DNA from: Symbiodinium natans
Taxonomy: Eukaryota > Sar > Dinophyceae > Suessiales > Symbiodiniaceae
Assembly (NCBI GenBank): GCA_905221605.1
Contig: CAJNDS010002189.1
Location: forward strand, 409,472-473,471
DNA length: 64,000 bases
Direction of reading: 5' to 3'
Shown here: positions 38,857 to 50,232 of the stretch, piece after piece
How the letters are laid out: every line of letters starts with the position of its first letter
How positions within the stretch are numbered: the first letter of the stretch is position 1
The notes under the pieces: generated by a model
Told to the model about the DNA's origin: nothing
What the model saw: the letters and a program-made list of their open reading frames with translations, nothing else
Database searches by the model: none
Made by a program: the position numbers and the translations under genes

Positions 38857-38955
38857 CTTAGAACCGTAATTGTCCTAGAACCGCAATTATCACCTCCTTA
38901 TTCAGGGTACTTAGAACCCTACTTCTATCTACCCACGAACCCTCCAAATATACAC
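38857..38955. repeat. Hairpin family H, degenerate
   Basis: AGGGTACTTAGAACC occurs twice; ends ATCTACCCACGAACCCTCCA. Confidence 0.5.
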
Positions 38956-38987
38956 ACACAAAGCCTATAAATGCACTAAAGTCACCT

Positions 38988-39083
38988 GACATCCTTGCTG
39001 CCCTCGACTGGGCCCTCGAAGAAGTGCCGGGGCGCATGTCCAATGACCGTGGCCTGCACGCCGGACGCGTTTTGGTGCCTAGG
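38988..39083 (+). CDS. Candidate exon
   Basis: DILAALDWALEEVPGRMSND, then RGLHAGRVLVP. Protein-like composition, unknown family, splice sites undecided. Confidence 0.35.
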
Positions 39084-39214
39084 ACCCAGAGTAGGCTTAG
39101 GCCCTTATTCCCTTTTCTGGGAATTAAACCCACATGGGCTCAGGCTCCTTATTCCCTTTTATTGGGGGGTGACCCAGACTAGGCTTAGGGCCTTATTCCC
39201 TTTTTTAGGGGGTG

Positions 39215-41330
39215 ACCCCTAAACCCTAAACCCTAAACCCCTAAACCCCTATACCCTAAACCCCTAAACCCCTAAACCCCTAAACCCTAAACCCTAAACC
39301 CTAAACCCTTTTTCACGGGGGGGGGGGGGGGCTCGGCTGAGCGCGGTGTTCAGGGCTTTGGCTGCTCTTCGGGGTTTGGAGGGCCGAGGCTCAGAGGCCG
39401 GGGCCCAGAGGAGGCCCCTTATATAATATATATATATATATATTTATTTATTTATTTATTATATATATATATCTATATATATATATATACATACACATAT
39501 TTTTTTGTTTTGTTTGATCTTTTTTTTTTTTGGGGGGGGGGGGTGCTAGGTTCCCTTCTAAGCCCCTTTATAAAACCAAGTAGGGTGCCATATAAAGTCC
39601 TGGGTGGCTGTTGGGTCTAGGTGCTGTATCGGGCCTCCCTCAACATCCCTCAACCCTAATCCAAACACCCGAAACCTTATGCACCCTTTAAAAATGGAAA
39701 CTACCTCAATTCTTGGGTATATGGCTTGCTCCAGGGTTTAAGGCCTGATCCCCCTACATTCCCCAAGCCCCGAAAACTCCCAACAAACCCAAGCAACCCT
39801 AGACCCCAAACTCTAAACCCTTGTTGGGTTAAGGGCTGGGGGTACCCTGTACCCTGAACCCTAAACCCTGAGAGCCTAGGTTTGGTTCAATCCAGCATTG
39901 GAACTAACCCTAAACCCTAAACCCTAAACCCTAAACCCTAAACCCTCTGCATCTCTGAAGGTCCCAACCCCTCCCCGTTGCTCCTCCGAGCCGGCTCAAC
40001 GGTAAGCCCCACTGCAACATGTCCTCTGAGAAACCCTCAACCCAAAACCTAAACCCTAAGCCCTAAGCCCTAAACCCTTCCCTTCCAAGTACGCAGCAGG
40101 CTTTCATTGCGGACTCCCGGGCGCGGTCTTTACGTGCAGCCGATGCCGGCGGGCTCGGAGCTTAGCTGAGTAGGGCAAGCTTTAGACTCTGAAGGGGGGG
40201 GCCGGGGGCCCTGGTCTAGGGTTTAGGGTTTTAGGGCTTAGGGTTTAGGGTTTAGGGCTTAGGGCTTAGGGTTTGGGGTTCCGGGTTTGGGGTTTTTACA
40301 TCGTTTGCATAGGCTTGTGTGCGTCGAGGGGGGCGGGGTCAAAACAGGGATGATGCGCAATGATTCGCAGATGCTGGTGCATATCATGCAAGGACTGTTA
40401 GTACAAGGGTGAACATCCCCAGTTGACGGGGATTAGGGGGTTTTGTGGTCTGTGGTAGCGAACTAAGACCCCACCCTCGAGCCCCCAAAACCCTAAACCC
40501 TAAACCCTAAACCCTAAACCCTAAACCCTAAACCCTAAACCCTAAACCCTAAACCCTAAACCCTAAACCCTAAACCCTAACCCTAAACCCTAAACCCCAA
40601 ACCGGCAGCTCCTAGGTTAAGACTGGGGGTTATGCATGAGCCTCTGAGGGTCGTTTCATGGCCCACACCAAGGGACCATGTAGCTACCCTAAGAGCCTGA
40701 CAGGCCCCCACCCCCCCTTAGGGTTTAGGGTTTAGGGTTTAGGGTTTAGGGTTTAGGGTTTAGGGTTTAGGGTTCAAGAGCACGTAGTTATGCAGCTCAG
40801 GAATAGTTCATGACAGCGTATCCCTTTTCGACTCCATAGTCTCTTCCTCAACTTAAGGGTGTTGGGCTCTCTGGTCGTGTGCACCGTGCTTTTCGCGCGC
40901 GGGGGGGCCATTTGTACTTGGGCGCGCTCTGGATTCTGGAAGGACCCGTTAGTTCTGAAGCCCCACGAATCGTTAACAGACAGCCATACCCAAGTAAGGA
41001 CAGACCCATGAGAAAGCCAGAGATACCCTTGTACTTGGAGGTTCATGGGTAGCTACAAGTAGGGTTCACAGCACACTTCATAAGGTCATAACACACTTAC
41101 CATACCCTAGGCCCTAAACCCTGAACCTCAAACCCCAAACCCTAGACACTTAAACCCAAACCCTTCGCACAACTACCATCGAACAGTGAATTGGGAACTC
41201 AAGGCTGAAATTGCTGATCGGTATGTTTTGGGAGCAGCTGCTCTGCTCCAGTAGGGCTTAGGGTTTAGGGGGTTTTAGGGTTTAGGGCTTAGGGTTTAGG
41301 AGGTTTTACGGTTTAGGGTTTAGGACCTAG
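39215..41330. repeat. Tracts and (TA)n, 39.2-41.3 kb
   Basis: Telomere-type tracts at 39215-39310, 39905-39945, 40218-40290, 40490-40600, 40719-40775 and 41253-41330; (TA)n and TTTA repeats at 39420-39495; poly-G at 39319-39331 and 39531-39543. Family H arm at 41028-41094. Exon-like frames near 40095, 41180 and 41357 are short and unassigned. Confidence 0.75.
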
Positions 41331-41422
41331 TGTAAACTACTCGTGTGCAGGTCCACTTCTGCGGGCCGGCCTGTCAGAAAGGAGGCGGGTCAAGCTCGGA
41401 ATCTTGAGATCTGACTACTACA

Positions 41423-41640
41423 GGGGTCGGAATATTTTGTACTGGCATTCCCTTTATAGCCCCTTCACTAGGATGCCCAGTAGTACCCTTATTCCCTTTT
41501 TGGTAGGTTTAGGTTCCCTTATAAACCCCTTTAAGCAAAAAAGGGCACCCTTTTTCATCCTAGGTTACTGGGCAACCTAGTTCAGAAGTATTCGAGAATA
41601 CCCTCCAAAACCCTGTTCTATTTATTAAGGCGCCTAGATT
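41423..41640 (+). repeat. Family D element with a family C MITE inside
   Basis: AGGGGTCGGAATATTTTGTA to CTGTTCTATTTATTAAGGC. The C element occupies 41468-41580, showing the order of insertion. Confidence 0.55.
41468..41580. repeat. MITE, family C
   Basis: 113 bp, CTAGGATGCCCAGTA left end; target duplication TTCA at 41464-41467 and 41581-41584. Confidence 0.88.
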
Positions 41641-41663
41641 GCTTCCGTATAGGAGTTTGGACA

Positions 41664-41828
41664 TTATGGTCTAGGCCGGCCCTTGGGACTTTTTTTCATA
41701 TTTTAGCTAAACCCTAAACCCTAAACCCTAAACCCTAAACCCTAAACCCTAAACCCTAAACCCTAAACCCTAAACCCTTGGGGTTTGAGAGGATCATACT
41801 CAGAGGGCTTTTCGGGGGCCATCCTAGT
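41664..41828 (+). repeat. Family G element split by a 70-bp telomere-type tract
   Basis: The left part ends TTTTTTTCATATTTTAGC and the right part resumes TTGGGGTTTGAGAGGATCAT, both in register with other G copies. Between them, 41708-41777 is exactly ten TAAACCC units, replacing about six element bases. Confidence 0.75.
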
Positions 41829-41986
41829 TCTGTGTTTTCAAGTTTGGAAAAAAAGGTGGTTTACCTTCTGTCCCTCTATATCCCATTTTAAGCGGCTATG
41901 TGACTATCTAGGGACGCTAAATCCGTGGTTCCGAGGGACTCGGACTTGGGAGTCGGAGTTTGGACTCTTCATTTTGAATGTGAGGT

Positions 41987-42091
41987 CTTGGGATGTTCCC
42001 CCTTATACTAACAGTCCGTAGTAGGGACTATCATCGGGGGTACTATGTAATCCCTACTAAGGACTGTTAGGATAAGGGGGAGCATCCCAAG
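41987..42091. repeat. Hairpin element, family A
   Basis: CTTGGGATGTTCCCCCTTAT and ATAAGGGGGAGCATCCCAAG; the best-paired copy in the window. Confidence 0.8.
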
Positions 42092-42152
42092 TGAGCTCCC
42101 CTGTTGGAGGCATTCATACCTCAGGCTTGTGGACAACCGGCGTTTCGTACTT

Positions 42153-42266
42153 CCCAGAGACTCCAAAACCCCTGAATTAAGGGGAATATACCTTAAATTC
42201 ATATTAGGGATTCCTATAATAATTTAAGATATCTTCCTCAAATTAAGGGGTTTTGGAGTCTCTGGG
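42153..42266. repeat. Hairpin element, family B
   Basis: CCCAGAGACTCCAAAACCCC pairs with GGGGTTTTGGAGTCTCTGGG across an AT-rich loop. Confidence 0.8.
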
Positions 42267-42351
42267 ATTCTGGTGCTGCTGTTGTGGTCGCTGCGCTCAG
42301 ACCATGCCTTCGCACGGCTGATCGTGGCCCTGACTCTAAACTGCCCTTGTC

Positions 42352-42460
42352 CCCAGAGACTCCAAAACCCCTTAATTTAGGAATATACCTTAAATTATAA
42401 TCGGAACCCTAATATGATTTAAGGTATATTCCTTAGTTAAGGGGTTTTGGAGTCTCTGGG
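42352..42460. repeat. Hairpin element, family B, second copy
   Basis: Same 20-bp arms, diverged AT-rich loop, 85 bp from the first copy. Confidence 0.8.
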
Positions 42461-42968
42461 TCTAAGTAGCTGAATGAGTACACGTTGCACTTTTTGGGAG
42501 ACTATGATCCCCTGTAGAACTGGAAGTTTACACTTTTTCGGGGCCTATGAACTCAGCAACTAGGTGATAGCGCTAGTTTGGATGCTTCCGCGTTGGCATC
42601 TCATGAGATGCCCAGGCCAAGGCCTGTAATGAATCTCCGTTTTCACGGATCAGTCGAACAGTCCTCCTTCCCCCCCCCCCCAAACCCTAAACCCTAAACC
42701 CTAAACCCTGATCTCCGAGTACCTGTGAAGGCTGAGCGACTTGGGAGCTCCGGGGTTTGACATGGTGAGCCCTAAGCCTCAGCCTCATACCCAACTTTGG
42801 GTCGACCCCTAACTTGAGACTTTCACTAGGTATCGATGTGGGATCGATATGGGGAGAATTTTTTCATCTCCCCTATTGCTTACTATGGAGCCCTAGCAAC
42901 ATATTCGTTTTAGGGACTTTTGATTTGAACACCTAGTTTAAGACTTCAAGATGTTCACCTATTGGCAG

Positions 42969-43019
42969 GCTGGAAGCGCCATCGTCTTGAATGTGTTCAG
43001 GCCCGGCTCAGTGTTCCGG
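42969..43019 (+). CDS. Candidate exon
   Basis: AGSAIVLNVFRPGSVFR, acceptor GGCAG|G and GT donor at 43020. Unknown family; both splice sites fit. Confidence 0.45.
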
Positions 43020-43135
43020 GTGGGTTGACCGGGCGGTACCCTAAACCCTAAACCCTAAACCCTAAACCCTTAAACTACACAAGTACTGCTGAAGGGTTTG
43101 TAAGGTTTAACGTCCAGGGTTGCTCGGAGGATCAG

Positions 43136-43222
43136 AAGTAGTTAGAAGTAGGGTTATAAGCATGGGAACTGTACTTGTAACCTTTTCGGGTACTTATAAC
43201 GCTGCTCATATCTACCCATGAA
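43136..43222. repeat. Hairpin family H
   Basis: GTTAGAAGTAGGGTTATAAG pairs with the far arm ending CATATCTACCCATGAAACC. Confidence 0.55.
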
Positions 43223-43796
43223 ACCCCATGAAAAGTTAAAAGTTCAAAGGTTTAAAGTCCGGGTCATGAGAGCAGTTACCTCATTTTCCGGGAGGGCATC
43301 CTAAACCCTAAACCCTAAACCCTAAACCCTAAACCCCAAACCCCAAACCCAAGGGCCAACCTAAACACCTTCAAGCCCGTTGCAGGGGTTGATCTACGTA
43401 CTTGGCCTTTGTTGTCGGTGGATCTCTATGGTTTCGTCTTCGTCTTTCTGGTATTGGGTTTAGGGTTTAGGGTTTAGGGTTTAGGGTTTAGGGTTTAGGG
43501 TTTAGGGTTTAGGGTATAGGGTCTTGAGACCCGAAGCAAGAGAGCCTCGAATTCAGATCAACCCCCTCATAACTTCCCGCAAGCCCGGAAGAAGCCTCCG
43601 ATGTAACCTTCATGCCCAGTGGGTCCATGTGCCCAAACCTCAACCCATGGTGTACATTAGACCCCAGATAGCAGTTTGCACCACCCCCAGAAGTAGGCTC
43701 CCTTGGTAGGCTGCTTTGTAGCAGTTTTGCAACTACCCTCAGTCGTGAATTGCAGTGGGCCCTCTCTCCGACAATCACTGCCGACAGTGAGTCTGG

Positions 43797-43988
43797 ATGA
43801 CGACTAGGAGCATAAGCTGTTTAAACGATCTCTGGCTGGTTGCAACTCCAGAAAAGCAACTACATGAGAAGTCTGCCCCACTGATCCGGGATCTTGGGGG
43901 ATGGGTGAATGCTTTCTACAGCAAGAAGCACATCACGCCACATACCCTAACTTATTTTCAGTTCCTTCACGGCAACCCTCAACCCTAA
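43797..43988 (+). CDS. Candidate small ORF or exon
   Basis: 63 codons from ATG to TAA. The second half is protein-like: EKQLHEKSAPLIRDLGGWVN, then AFYSKKHITPHTLTYFQFL. It may be an exon beginning at CTCCAG (43849). Unknown family. Confidence 0.4.
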   Translation: MTTRSISCLNDLWLVATPEKQLHEKSAPLIRDLGGWVNAFYSKKHITPHTLTYFQFLHGNPQP

Positions 43989-44114
43989 ACCCTCAACCCT
44001 AACTCAAGTTAAGTTCCCTCGCCGCAACCCTACTAAGCCCTAAGCCCTAAACCCTTAACCCTTACAACCCTACAGTCGACGATGGTTGCGCTGCAGGCTG
44101 GAGACACAAGCGGT

Positions 44115-46660
44115 GGTAGCTCTGAAAGCTTCGGCCTAAGGGTTTAGGGTTTTAGGGTTGTGGGTTTAGGTTTTTAGGGTTTTAGGGTTTGGGGTTTTAT
44201 GGGTTGAGTCTTTTGGGGTTTTAGGGTCTTTAGGAATTAGGGTTTTAGGGCTTGAGGGGTTTTATGGTTTTGGGGTTTTAGGGTTTTTCGGGTTGTAGGG
44301 TTTGAGGGTGTGAGGGTCTTTGGGTTTTTGGGTTCTGGGTTTAGGGTTTTTAGGGTTCTGGGTTTTAGGGCGTGAGGGCTTTTAGGATTTTAGGGTGTTT
44401 AGGGTTTTGGGTTATAAGCTATTAGGGCTGTTACGGTTACTAGGGTATAGGGTTTAGGGTTTTAAGGCTGTTGGGGGGTTGTGGGTGTTTGGGTGTTTGG
44501 GTTGTAGGGTTTTTGCTTTTTTGAGGTTTAAGTAGCGTTTTAGGGATTGGGCGATGTTGGGGGCTAGATATCCCCCCCCCCCCCACACACACGCACATCT
44601 TGAGGGTACAAAGGGTTTAGGGTTCAGGGTTCAGGGTTTAGAGTTTAGGGTTTTTGTAGACGTCCGGAACGGCGTGCTCTTTCATGCTGGACTTTGGTGG
44701 ACAATCTAGTGCAGACGGCCAGCGTGGGGTCCAGCCCCAAAAGTTTAAAAGAACACCTCTCAACCCGGCAGCCTAAACCTCAAACCCTGAGCCCTAAATA
44801 CCCTAAACCCTTAGGGTTTAGGGTTTAGGGTTTAGGGTTTAGGGTCTAAACCCTAAGCCCCCTAAACCCACTATCGCCCTCTGGAGCCACAAGCAGGTTC
44901 GAGCCCTCGCGCTGTGGTGGGAGGCAACACATCCATCCTGCAAGCGCTCGCCGTAGTGGGCTCGGCACACCCATGTGGTGGTTCCTGCAAATAGGTGCCC
45001 TTGTGGGGGCCCCTTTAAAGGGATTCTGTTGTATTTGGAGTATAAAAGGGGTACCCCTATTTTGGGTGCGGTGAGCAACGACATCAACCTACCTGCGATG
45101 TCGTAACCGTAACTATAAACTGAAACAGACCTATACATGTGCATATTATATATATATATATATATATATATGCATATGTGTGTATATAGGCATCTGTTTG
45201 TATATGTTCCTTGGCGGTTCCTCGTCTACATGCAGGGAGGGAGGTTGCGAGTTGTAGCGCCCTAACCCATAAAACCTTAGACTGACTGGGCATGTCTTTC
45301 GGTGTTGTCGCGGACGCATCTGCTTTCAACCCTTTGATTTGGGGCTCAGGATTTAGGGTTTAGGGTTTAGGATTCAGGAAGTCGAGATTCGGGTGCTTCT
45401 CCCAATCGGTGAAGGGGGGGGGGGGTGGGGGGGATGCCTTCCTAGGGGAGAAGCACTCCAGAGTGCCAGACTCCCAACATGAGAAATGTTACGTCCTGTC
45501 TGATCCTGCTTCTATATGCATACAGTAACATGATATTCCTTTTGCATTGGCATGACTCACCTTATGTTTTTTTTTTATTTCTATTGTGACTACTTGCTTT
45601 ATTAAGAATCCTCTTCTTCGTGATATGTAGCAGGGTTTATACCCCAAACCCTAAACCTTAAACCCTAAACCCTAAACCCTGCTTCATATGACTATTGTTT
45701 ATGATAGAAGCCTGAAAGCTGCGCTGCTGAGTTCAGCCGTGCGTCCTTCGGAAGCTGAAGCCTTTTGGGGTCTAGGGTGTAGGGTTAAGGGTTTGATTAT
45801 ACATAAATAAATAGAAATAAATAAGTCAATAAATAAATATAAATGTAAATCTAAATATAAATATATACATACATATATATATATAGAGTTATTTATTTTG
45901 TTATGTATAGAAGGAAAATGTACCGACTACACTGTTCATATTGAAAATATTGTATCATAGTACATTCTGATATCACATATGTACCCAGAAGCAGGTCGCC
46001 CGAGCTTCCAAGATCTGGAAGTGCTGAGCCTGAAAAGCTGTAAGCCCTAAACCCTAAACCCTAAACCCTAAACCCTAAACCCTAAACCCTAAACCCTAAA
46101 CCCTGATTGCCAAACCTCCGAGCAAGTACCAGATGCAGGTTCCTCGGGCCCCCAAAGGCTCGACATCTTAGGCAGCTGGCAGTGTAGAAGAGGGTTTAGG
46201 GTTTAGGGTGTGGGGTTTAGGGTTTAGGGTTTAGGGTTTAGGGTTTAGGGTTTAGGGTTTAGGGTTTAGGCTTTAGGGGTGTATAGCTCTTCTGGCTTCT
46301 CAAGGGACATCTGCCGAGGCATCGGCCCTAAAGCCCCGGCCTCCGCATCGTGTGCGCGCGTGCGCCCGTGGGAAGTCACAGCTTGGTCTCTCCCACAAGA
46401 AGGTTCCCCCCAAGAACCGAAGGGTTTAGGGTCTAGGGTTTACGGTTCAGGGTTAAGGGTTTAGGCGAAAAACTCAGGGCTTAAGGTTTATGGGTTTAGA
46501 GGGTTTGTGGGTTCAACCCTGCAGCCCAAAGCCGTAAACCCCAACATCCCGAAGGCGCCCTAAGCCACGAGGCGCTCTCATGGTTTACGAAAGTTTGCAT
46601 GGGTTTAGGGTTTAGGGTTTAGGGTTTAGGGTTTAGGGTTTAGGGTTTAGGGTTTAGGGT
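44115..46660. other. Degenerate repeat region without a recognised gene
   Basis: 44130-44560 is a long degenerate GGGTTTTAGGG-type block; tracts at 44815-44845, 45655-45680, 46040-46100, 46195-46275 and 46605-46665; (TA)n at 45150-45170; AT-rich 45800-45900. A P-like segment with CCCCTTTAAAGGG is at 44986-45070 (compare 61610-61700). Exon-like frames near 44095, 45710 and 46105 are unassigned. Confidence 0.5.
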
Positions 46661-47088
46661 TTAGGGCTTGGGAGATGAGGAAGCGCCCGAGAGGTGTGAA
46701 CGGCAGCTTCAAAAGTTGCAGGATGGGCTCTGTAAGGGTTTCGGGATTTGTGGTTTATAGGGCTTAGGGCCCCAGAAACGCAAGCCTCATCAACCAACCC
46801 CTGAACATGTCTGGAATCGCTTAGACCCAGGTACCCAAATATTGGCGCCCCACGCTCAGTCACTCGAACACGTCTATGGTTCCCAGCTCGTGTTGTGGAC
46901 GGCTTGCCGTTTGGATGCTGAGTCTTCTGGTGCATGCCTCCTTGCTGCAAAACCCGTACTCACGTTGGCGCGACGAGCCCAAACCAACCCCATCCCTCCC
47001 CCCTGCCCCGCTTAAACCCCAAATCCCAAAACCTAAACCCTACACCCTAAACCCTAAACCCTGCACCCCTTGCTCCCCAAAGTCCCAG

Positions 47089-47176
47089 GCCTTGCAAGGC
47101 GAGGTTGAAGTGGAGATACCCGCGGACTTCTCATTAGACCGCGTGCGGCAGGCGCCGGACCTTGCCCAAATTCTGG
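47089..47176 (+). CDS. Candidate exon
   Basis: ALQGEVEVEIPADFSLDRVR, then QAPDLAQIL; acceptor CCCAG|G, GT donor at 47177 provided by the start of a family H arm. Unknown family. Confidence 0.45.
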
Positions 47177-47264
47177 GTACTTGGAGGTTCATGGGTATTA
47201 TAACCCTATGGCTACCCATGATTTAAGGTTTAGAGTTTAGGGCTTAGGGTTTAGGGTTTGGGGG

Positions 47265-47377
47265 TGCTTGGAGGTTCATGGGTAGTTAGAAGTAGGCTTA
47301 GAAGTACCCTAAATAAGGTTACAAGCACAGTTCCCATACTTATATTACCACTTCTAGCTACCCATCAAACTCCAAGC
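47265..47377. repeat. Hairpin family H, full length
   Basis: GTGCTTGGAGGTTCATGGGT pairs with GCTACCCATCAAACTCCAAG. Type copy of the most numerous hairpin family in the window. Confidence 0.75.
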
Positions 47378-47468
47378 AGGCCTCTTTACCCAAAGCAAAC
47401 TCATGCAAGCAGAATGCGTTCAGGAATCTAGGCTGAGGATGTAGTCGCAAACTTCACCCTACTACTTT

Positions 47469-47570
47469 GGTGGGATTTTTCCGTATACTAGCAGTCCTTA
47501 ATAGGAATTATAGTACCCCTCATGATAATCCCTATCAAGGTCTGCTAGTATAAGGGGGAACATCCCAACT
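47469..47570. repeat. Hairpin element, family A
   Basis: TGGGATTTTTCCGTATACTA and TAGTATAAGGGGGAACATCC. Confidence 0.65.
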
Positions 47571-47639
47571 ACTTGTAGAAGCCAGGAGGCATAAAATCCT
47601 GCTTGGCACGGCCGTGGTCCACCCAAGGCTTCAAGCTCT

Positions 47640-47875
47640 AGCACCCGAAGCCTCAAAACCTAAACCCTAAACCCTAAACCCTAAACCCTAAACCCTAAAC
47701 CCTAAACCCTAAACCCTAAACCCCTTGGAAGAGTGCTTGGGCTGTAGTATGTTGAGGATTGGGGGTTTGAGGTTTAGTGGCTTCAAGGTGCGCCTTCAAG
47801 TCAATCTGTTGCGATTTTTTGTTAGGGTTTAGGATTTAGGATGTAGGATTTAGGGTTTAGGGTTTAGGGGCATTT
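47640..47875. repeat. Telomere-type tracts
   Basis: CCCTAAA at 47657-47720 and a degenerate TTTAGGG tract at 47823-47870. Confidence 0.8.
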
Positions 47876-47929
47876 CCCCACTTAGTGCTTCGTTGCACAT
47901 GGGGAAGTAGGTCTTTGCTTTCTTGACAG

Positions 47930-47992
47930 GCCATTTACACTTCCACCAGCGAGGCCCAAAAAACAACGAAAGACCCCACTGGGAGTCTGTAT
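47930..47992 (+). CDS. Candidate exon
   Basis: Exactly 21 codons, AIYTSTSEAQKTTKDPTGSL then Tyr, AG|G acceptor and GTAATC donor. A second frame (DVEETSELNTP, 48022-48054, acceptor TTGCAG|G) joins it in phase. Unknown family. Confidence 0.45.
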
Positions 47993-48295
47993 GTAATCTT
48001 GCCTCCGCTTAGTTCTTGCAGGACGTGGAGGAAACAAGCGAGCTCAATACCCCGCAGTTACGGAATATGTCTTAAGCGATATGCGGCTCCGCATTAATTA
48101 GGATTGGAAGCCGTATTCCTCAACTCAGGGTATGAGGAAAGACATCTCCAGGCATGCGGTTACAAGGCTGCATGACTAGGTTCACCACGGGGTTGGAGGC
48201 GCACGCGCGCACGCGCGTGTATGAAGGTAAACCGAATGTATGTAGTACTGCTTCTAGGGCAGGAAAGATACTCCAGAAACTAGAAGCTTGAGTAA

Positions 48296-48413
48296 CTACT
48301 GAGGTTCATGGGTAGCTATGAGCATGGTTATGAGTATGGTAACTGTACTAGACTGTACTAGTACTTATAACCTTACTTAGGGTACTTATCACCCTAGTAA
48401 TTTACTACCCATG
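48296..48413. repeat. Hairpin family H
   Basis: CTACTGAGGTTCATGGGTAG and TTTACTACCCATG enclose an inner repeat of TGTACTAG. Confidence 0.6.
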
Positions 48414-48713
48414 TTCGTCAGCTGCGATGCGTCCCGAGAGTGCGCTGAGAAAGATCATGGAAGGCCATGCCACGTTCTTGACGGATCTCAGTGCAGGGTC
48501 TGTGAGTTGAACTTCTGCACATACACACACACATACTTGTATGCGAAAACAAGCAGATAAGGACACATGAAAGTTTCTTGATACTATACGTCAGCGTTTT
48601 TCATCTGTGCCTATATATCTCCGAGAGAGTATGTTGGTACGTATGCTCATTCGCTTGTACGTGCTGCTTTGTGGGGATCCTCTTGCAGCTTCGTCTTCAG
48701 AGTTCTGCAAGCG

Positions 48714-49490
48714 ATGGCGCTGGACATCTCCATGCGGCTTCTGAGTGGAGCACTATTGACAGAGCGGGAAGTTGCACCAGACATGACGATTGCGGAGCTC
48801 AAGAAGGAGATGCAAAGGTGGAACCCATGCAAGGATGAAGCCATGCGCAGACTTACCGTCGTCGACTTGGTCTTCGGAAGCAGGTACCTGGATGACAAGG
48901 AGAGGGTTGACGAGATCGGCTTGCTTCCGGGGGCAGAGGTTCAAGTGATTTTCGGGCATGTGGAACCAGTGACCTGCGCACATAAAGACGAGGCAGGTTG
49001 CGATGCTAGTTCATTGACTTTCGTGCGCATTCCTCCGGGAGTACGAAGCATTCGGCCTGGGGCCTTCCAGAATTGCAGCTCCTTGGTACGGGTGATCATC
49101 CCAGATTCCGTGACCTCCATCGGGAATGACGCTTTTCGACATTGTCACTCTTTGATCAGCGTGGTCATACCACCTTCCGTCATCCGCATCGCTCATGCAG
49201 TTTTCAACAATTGTCATTCACTAAAATCTTTGATCATACCGGAGACGGTGCGCACAATTGGACCAGGTGCATTCAAGGGCTGCACGTCTTTGACGTTGAC
49301 CATCTCAGCATCTCTGTTCAGCAGTTTGTCTGGCTTCAATGACTGCAGAATCAACACGAAAGAATGCAGATGTCGAGAATGTAACCTGGAGTGGTTTGAG
49401 CACGGATGGGTCTGTCCTGCAACATGGCGGCGGTGGCAACGAGGTGAATACCACCAGTACGTTACTATGATAAGCACAATTTATTTTTGA
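48714..49490 (+). CDS. Ubiquitin-like plus BspA-type leucine-rich-repeat protein
   Basis: 258 codons from ATG 48714 (context GCGATGG) to TGA; the frame is open upstream to 48669 but without another ATG. Residues 1-81 form a ubiquitin-like domain (MRLLSGALLTEREVAPDMTI, LLPGAEVQVIF). About 100-195 are four LRR_5/BspA units (IPPGVRSIRPGAFQNCSSL, IPDSVTSIGNDAFRHCHSL). The C-terminus has a Cys cluster (CRCREC, about 218-223) and a Trp-rich end. Such proteins are abundant in dinoflagellates; LRR_5 arrays mediate protein binding, partner unknown. No intron is visible. Upstream 48510-48700 holds no tract. Confidence 0.8.
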   Translation: MALDISMRLLSGALLTEREVAPDMTIAELKKEMQRWNPCKDEAMRRLTVVDLVFGSRYLDDKERVDEIGLLPGAEVQVIFGHVEPVTCAHKDEAGCDASSLTFVRIPPGVRSIRPGAFQNCSSLVRVIIPDSVTSIGNDAFRHCHSLISVVIPPSVIRIAHAVFNNCHSLKSLIIPETVRTIGPGAFKGCTSLTLTISASLFSSLSGFNDCRINTKECRCRECNLEWFEHGWVCPATWRRWQRGEYHQYVTMISTIYF

Positions 49491-49759
49491 GACCAGATCA
49501 GATCCGTTCTTGTCGGAGCAGTTGCAGTCTTCCTGAAAGATCCGGATCTCGCGCGAAAAAAGCAACTGCTGCGGTCAAATCTCCCACACCAGGTGACCTG
49601 AGAGCCAGTAAGAGCAGGGTCTCGGCCACTTCATGCCATGATTATAATAATATTCGGTGCCGTGAGCAAACTACATCACCTACTTAAACCCTCAACCCCT
49701 AAACCCTAAATCCTAAACCCTAAATCCTAAACCCGAAACCCTAAACCCAGCTCCCCCAG

Positions 49760-49826
49760 TCTGGCAGGCCTTGTCCAGAGTGATGTTTGGCGGCGACTCC
49801 AGCAGGATCCGCCAAGTGCTTTCCGG
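49760..49826 (+). CDS. Candidate exon
   Basis: WQALSRVMFGGDSSRIRQVL, then S; acceptor CCCCAG, GC donor at 49827. Unknown family, convincing composition. Confidence 0.45.
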
Positions 49827-49867
49827 GCTTAGGGTTTAGGGTTGAGGGTCGGTTCAGGGACCTAGCT

Positions 49868-49970
49868 TAGGATGTTCCCCCTTATACTAACAGTCCTTAA
49901 TAGTGATTCTAGTAGGGGGTACTAGAGTCCCTACTAAGGACGGTTAGAAGAGGGGGGGGAACATCCCAAG
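49868..49970. repeat. Hairpin element, family A
   Basis: TAGGATGTTCCCCCTTATAC and GGGGGGGGAACATCCCAAG. Confidence 0.7.
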
Positions 49971-50129
49971 GTTTAGCCACATAGCAAGTGTCTCCTCAAG
50001 ACCTCCATGATAGGCATTGTGGGGGTCTATGGGGAGGCGCCCGCCTAAGATGTGACAAGGGTGGGGGAGGGGGAGGCGGGGGTTGTTTGCTTTGAGTCTC
50101 GCGGCGACCGGTGTACAAGAGATCCGATG

Positions 50130-50232
50130 CAGAAGGTAAGTGGTTTAGGGTTTAGGGTTTAGGGTTTAGGGTTTAGGGTTTAGGGTTTAGGGTTTAGGGT
50201 TTAGGGTTTAGGGTTTAGGGTTTAGGGGTACC
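50130..50232. repeat. TTTAGGG tract
   Basis: About thirteen units. (TA)n with GCATATA follows at 50370-50432. Confidence 0.9.
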
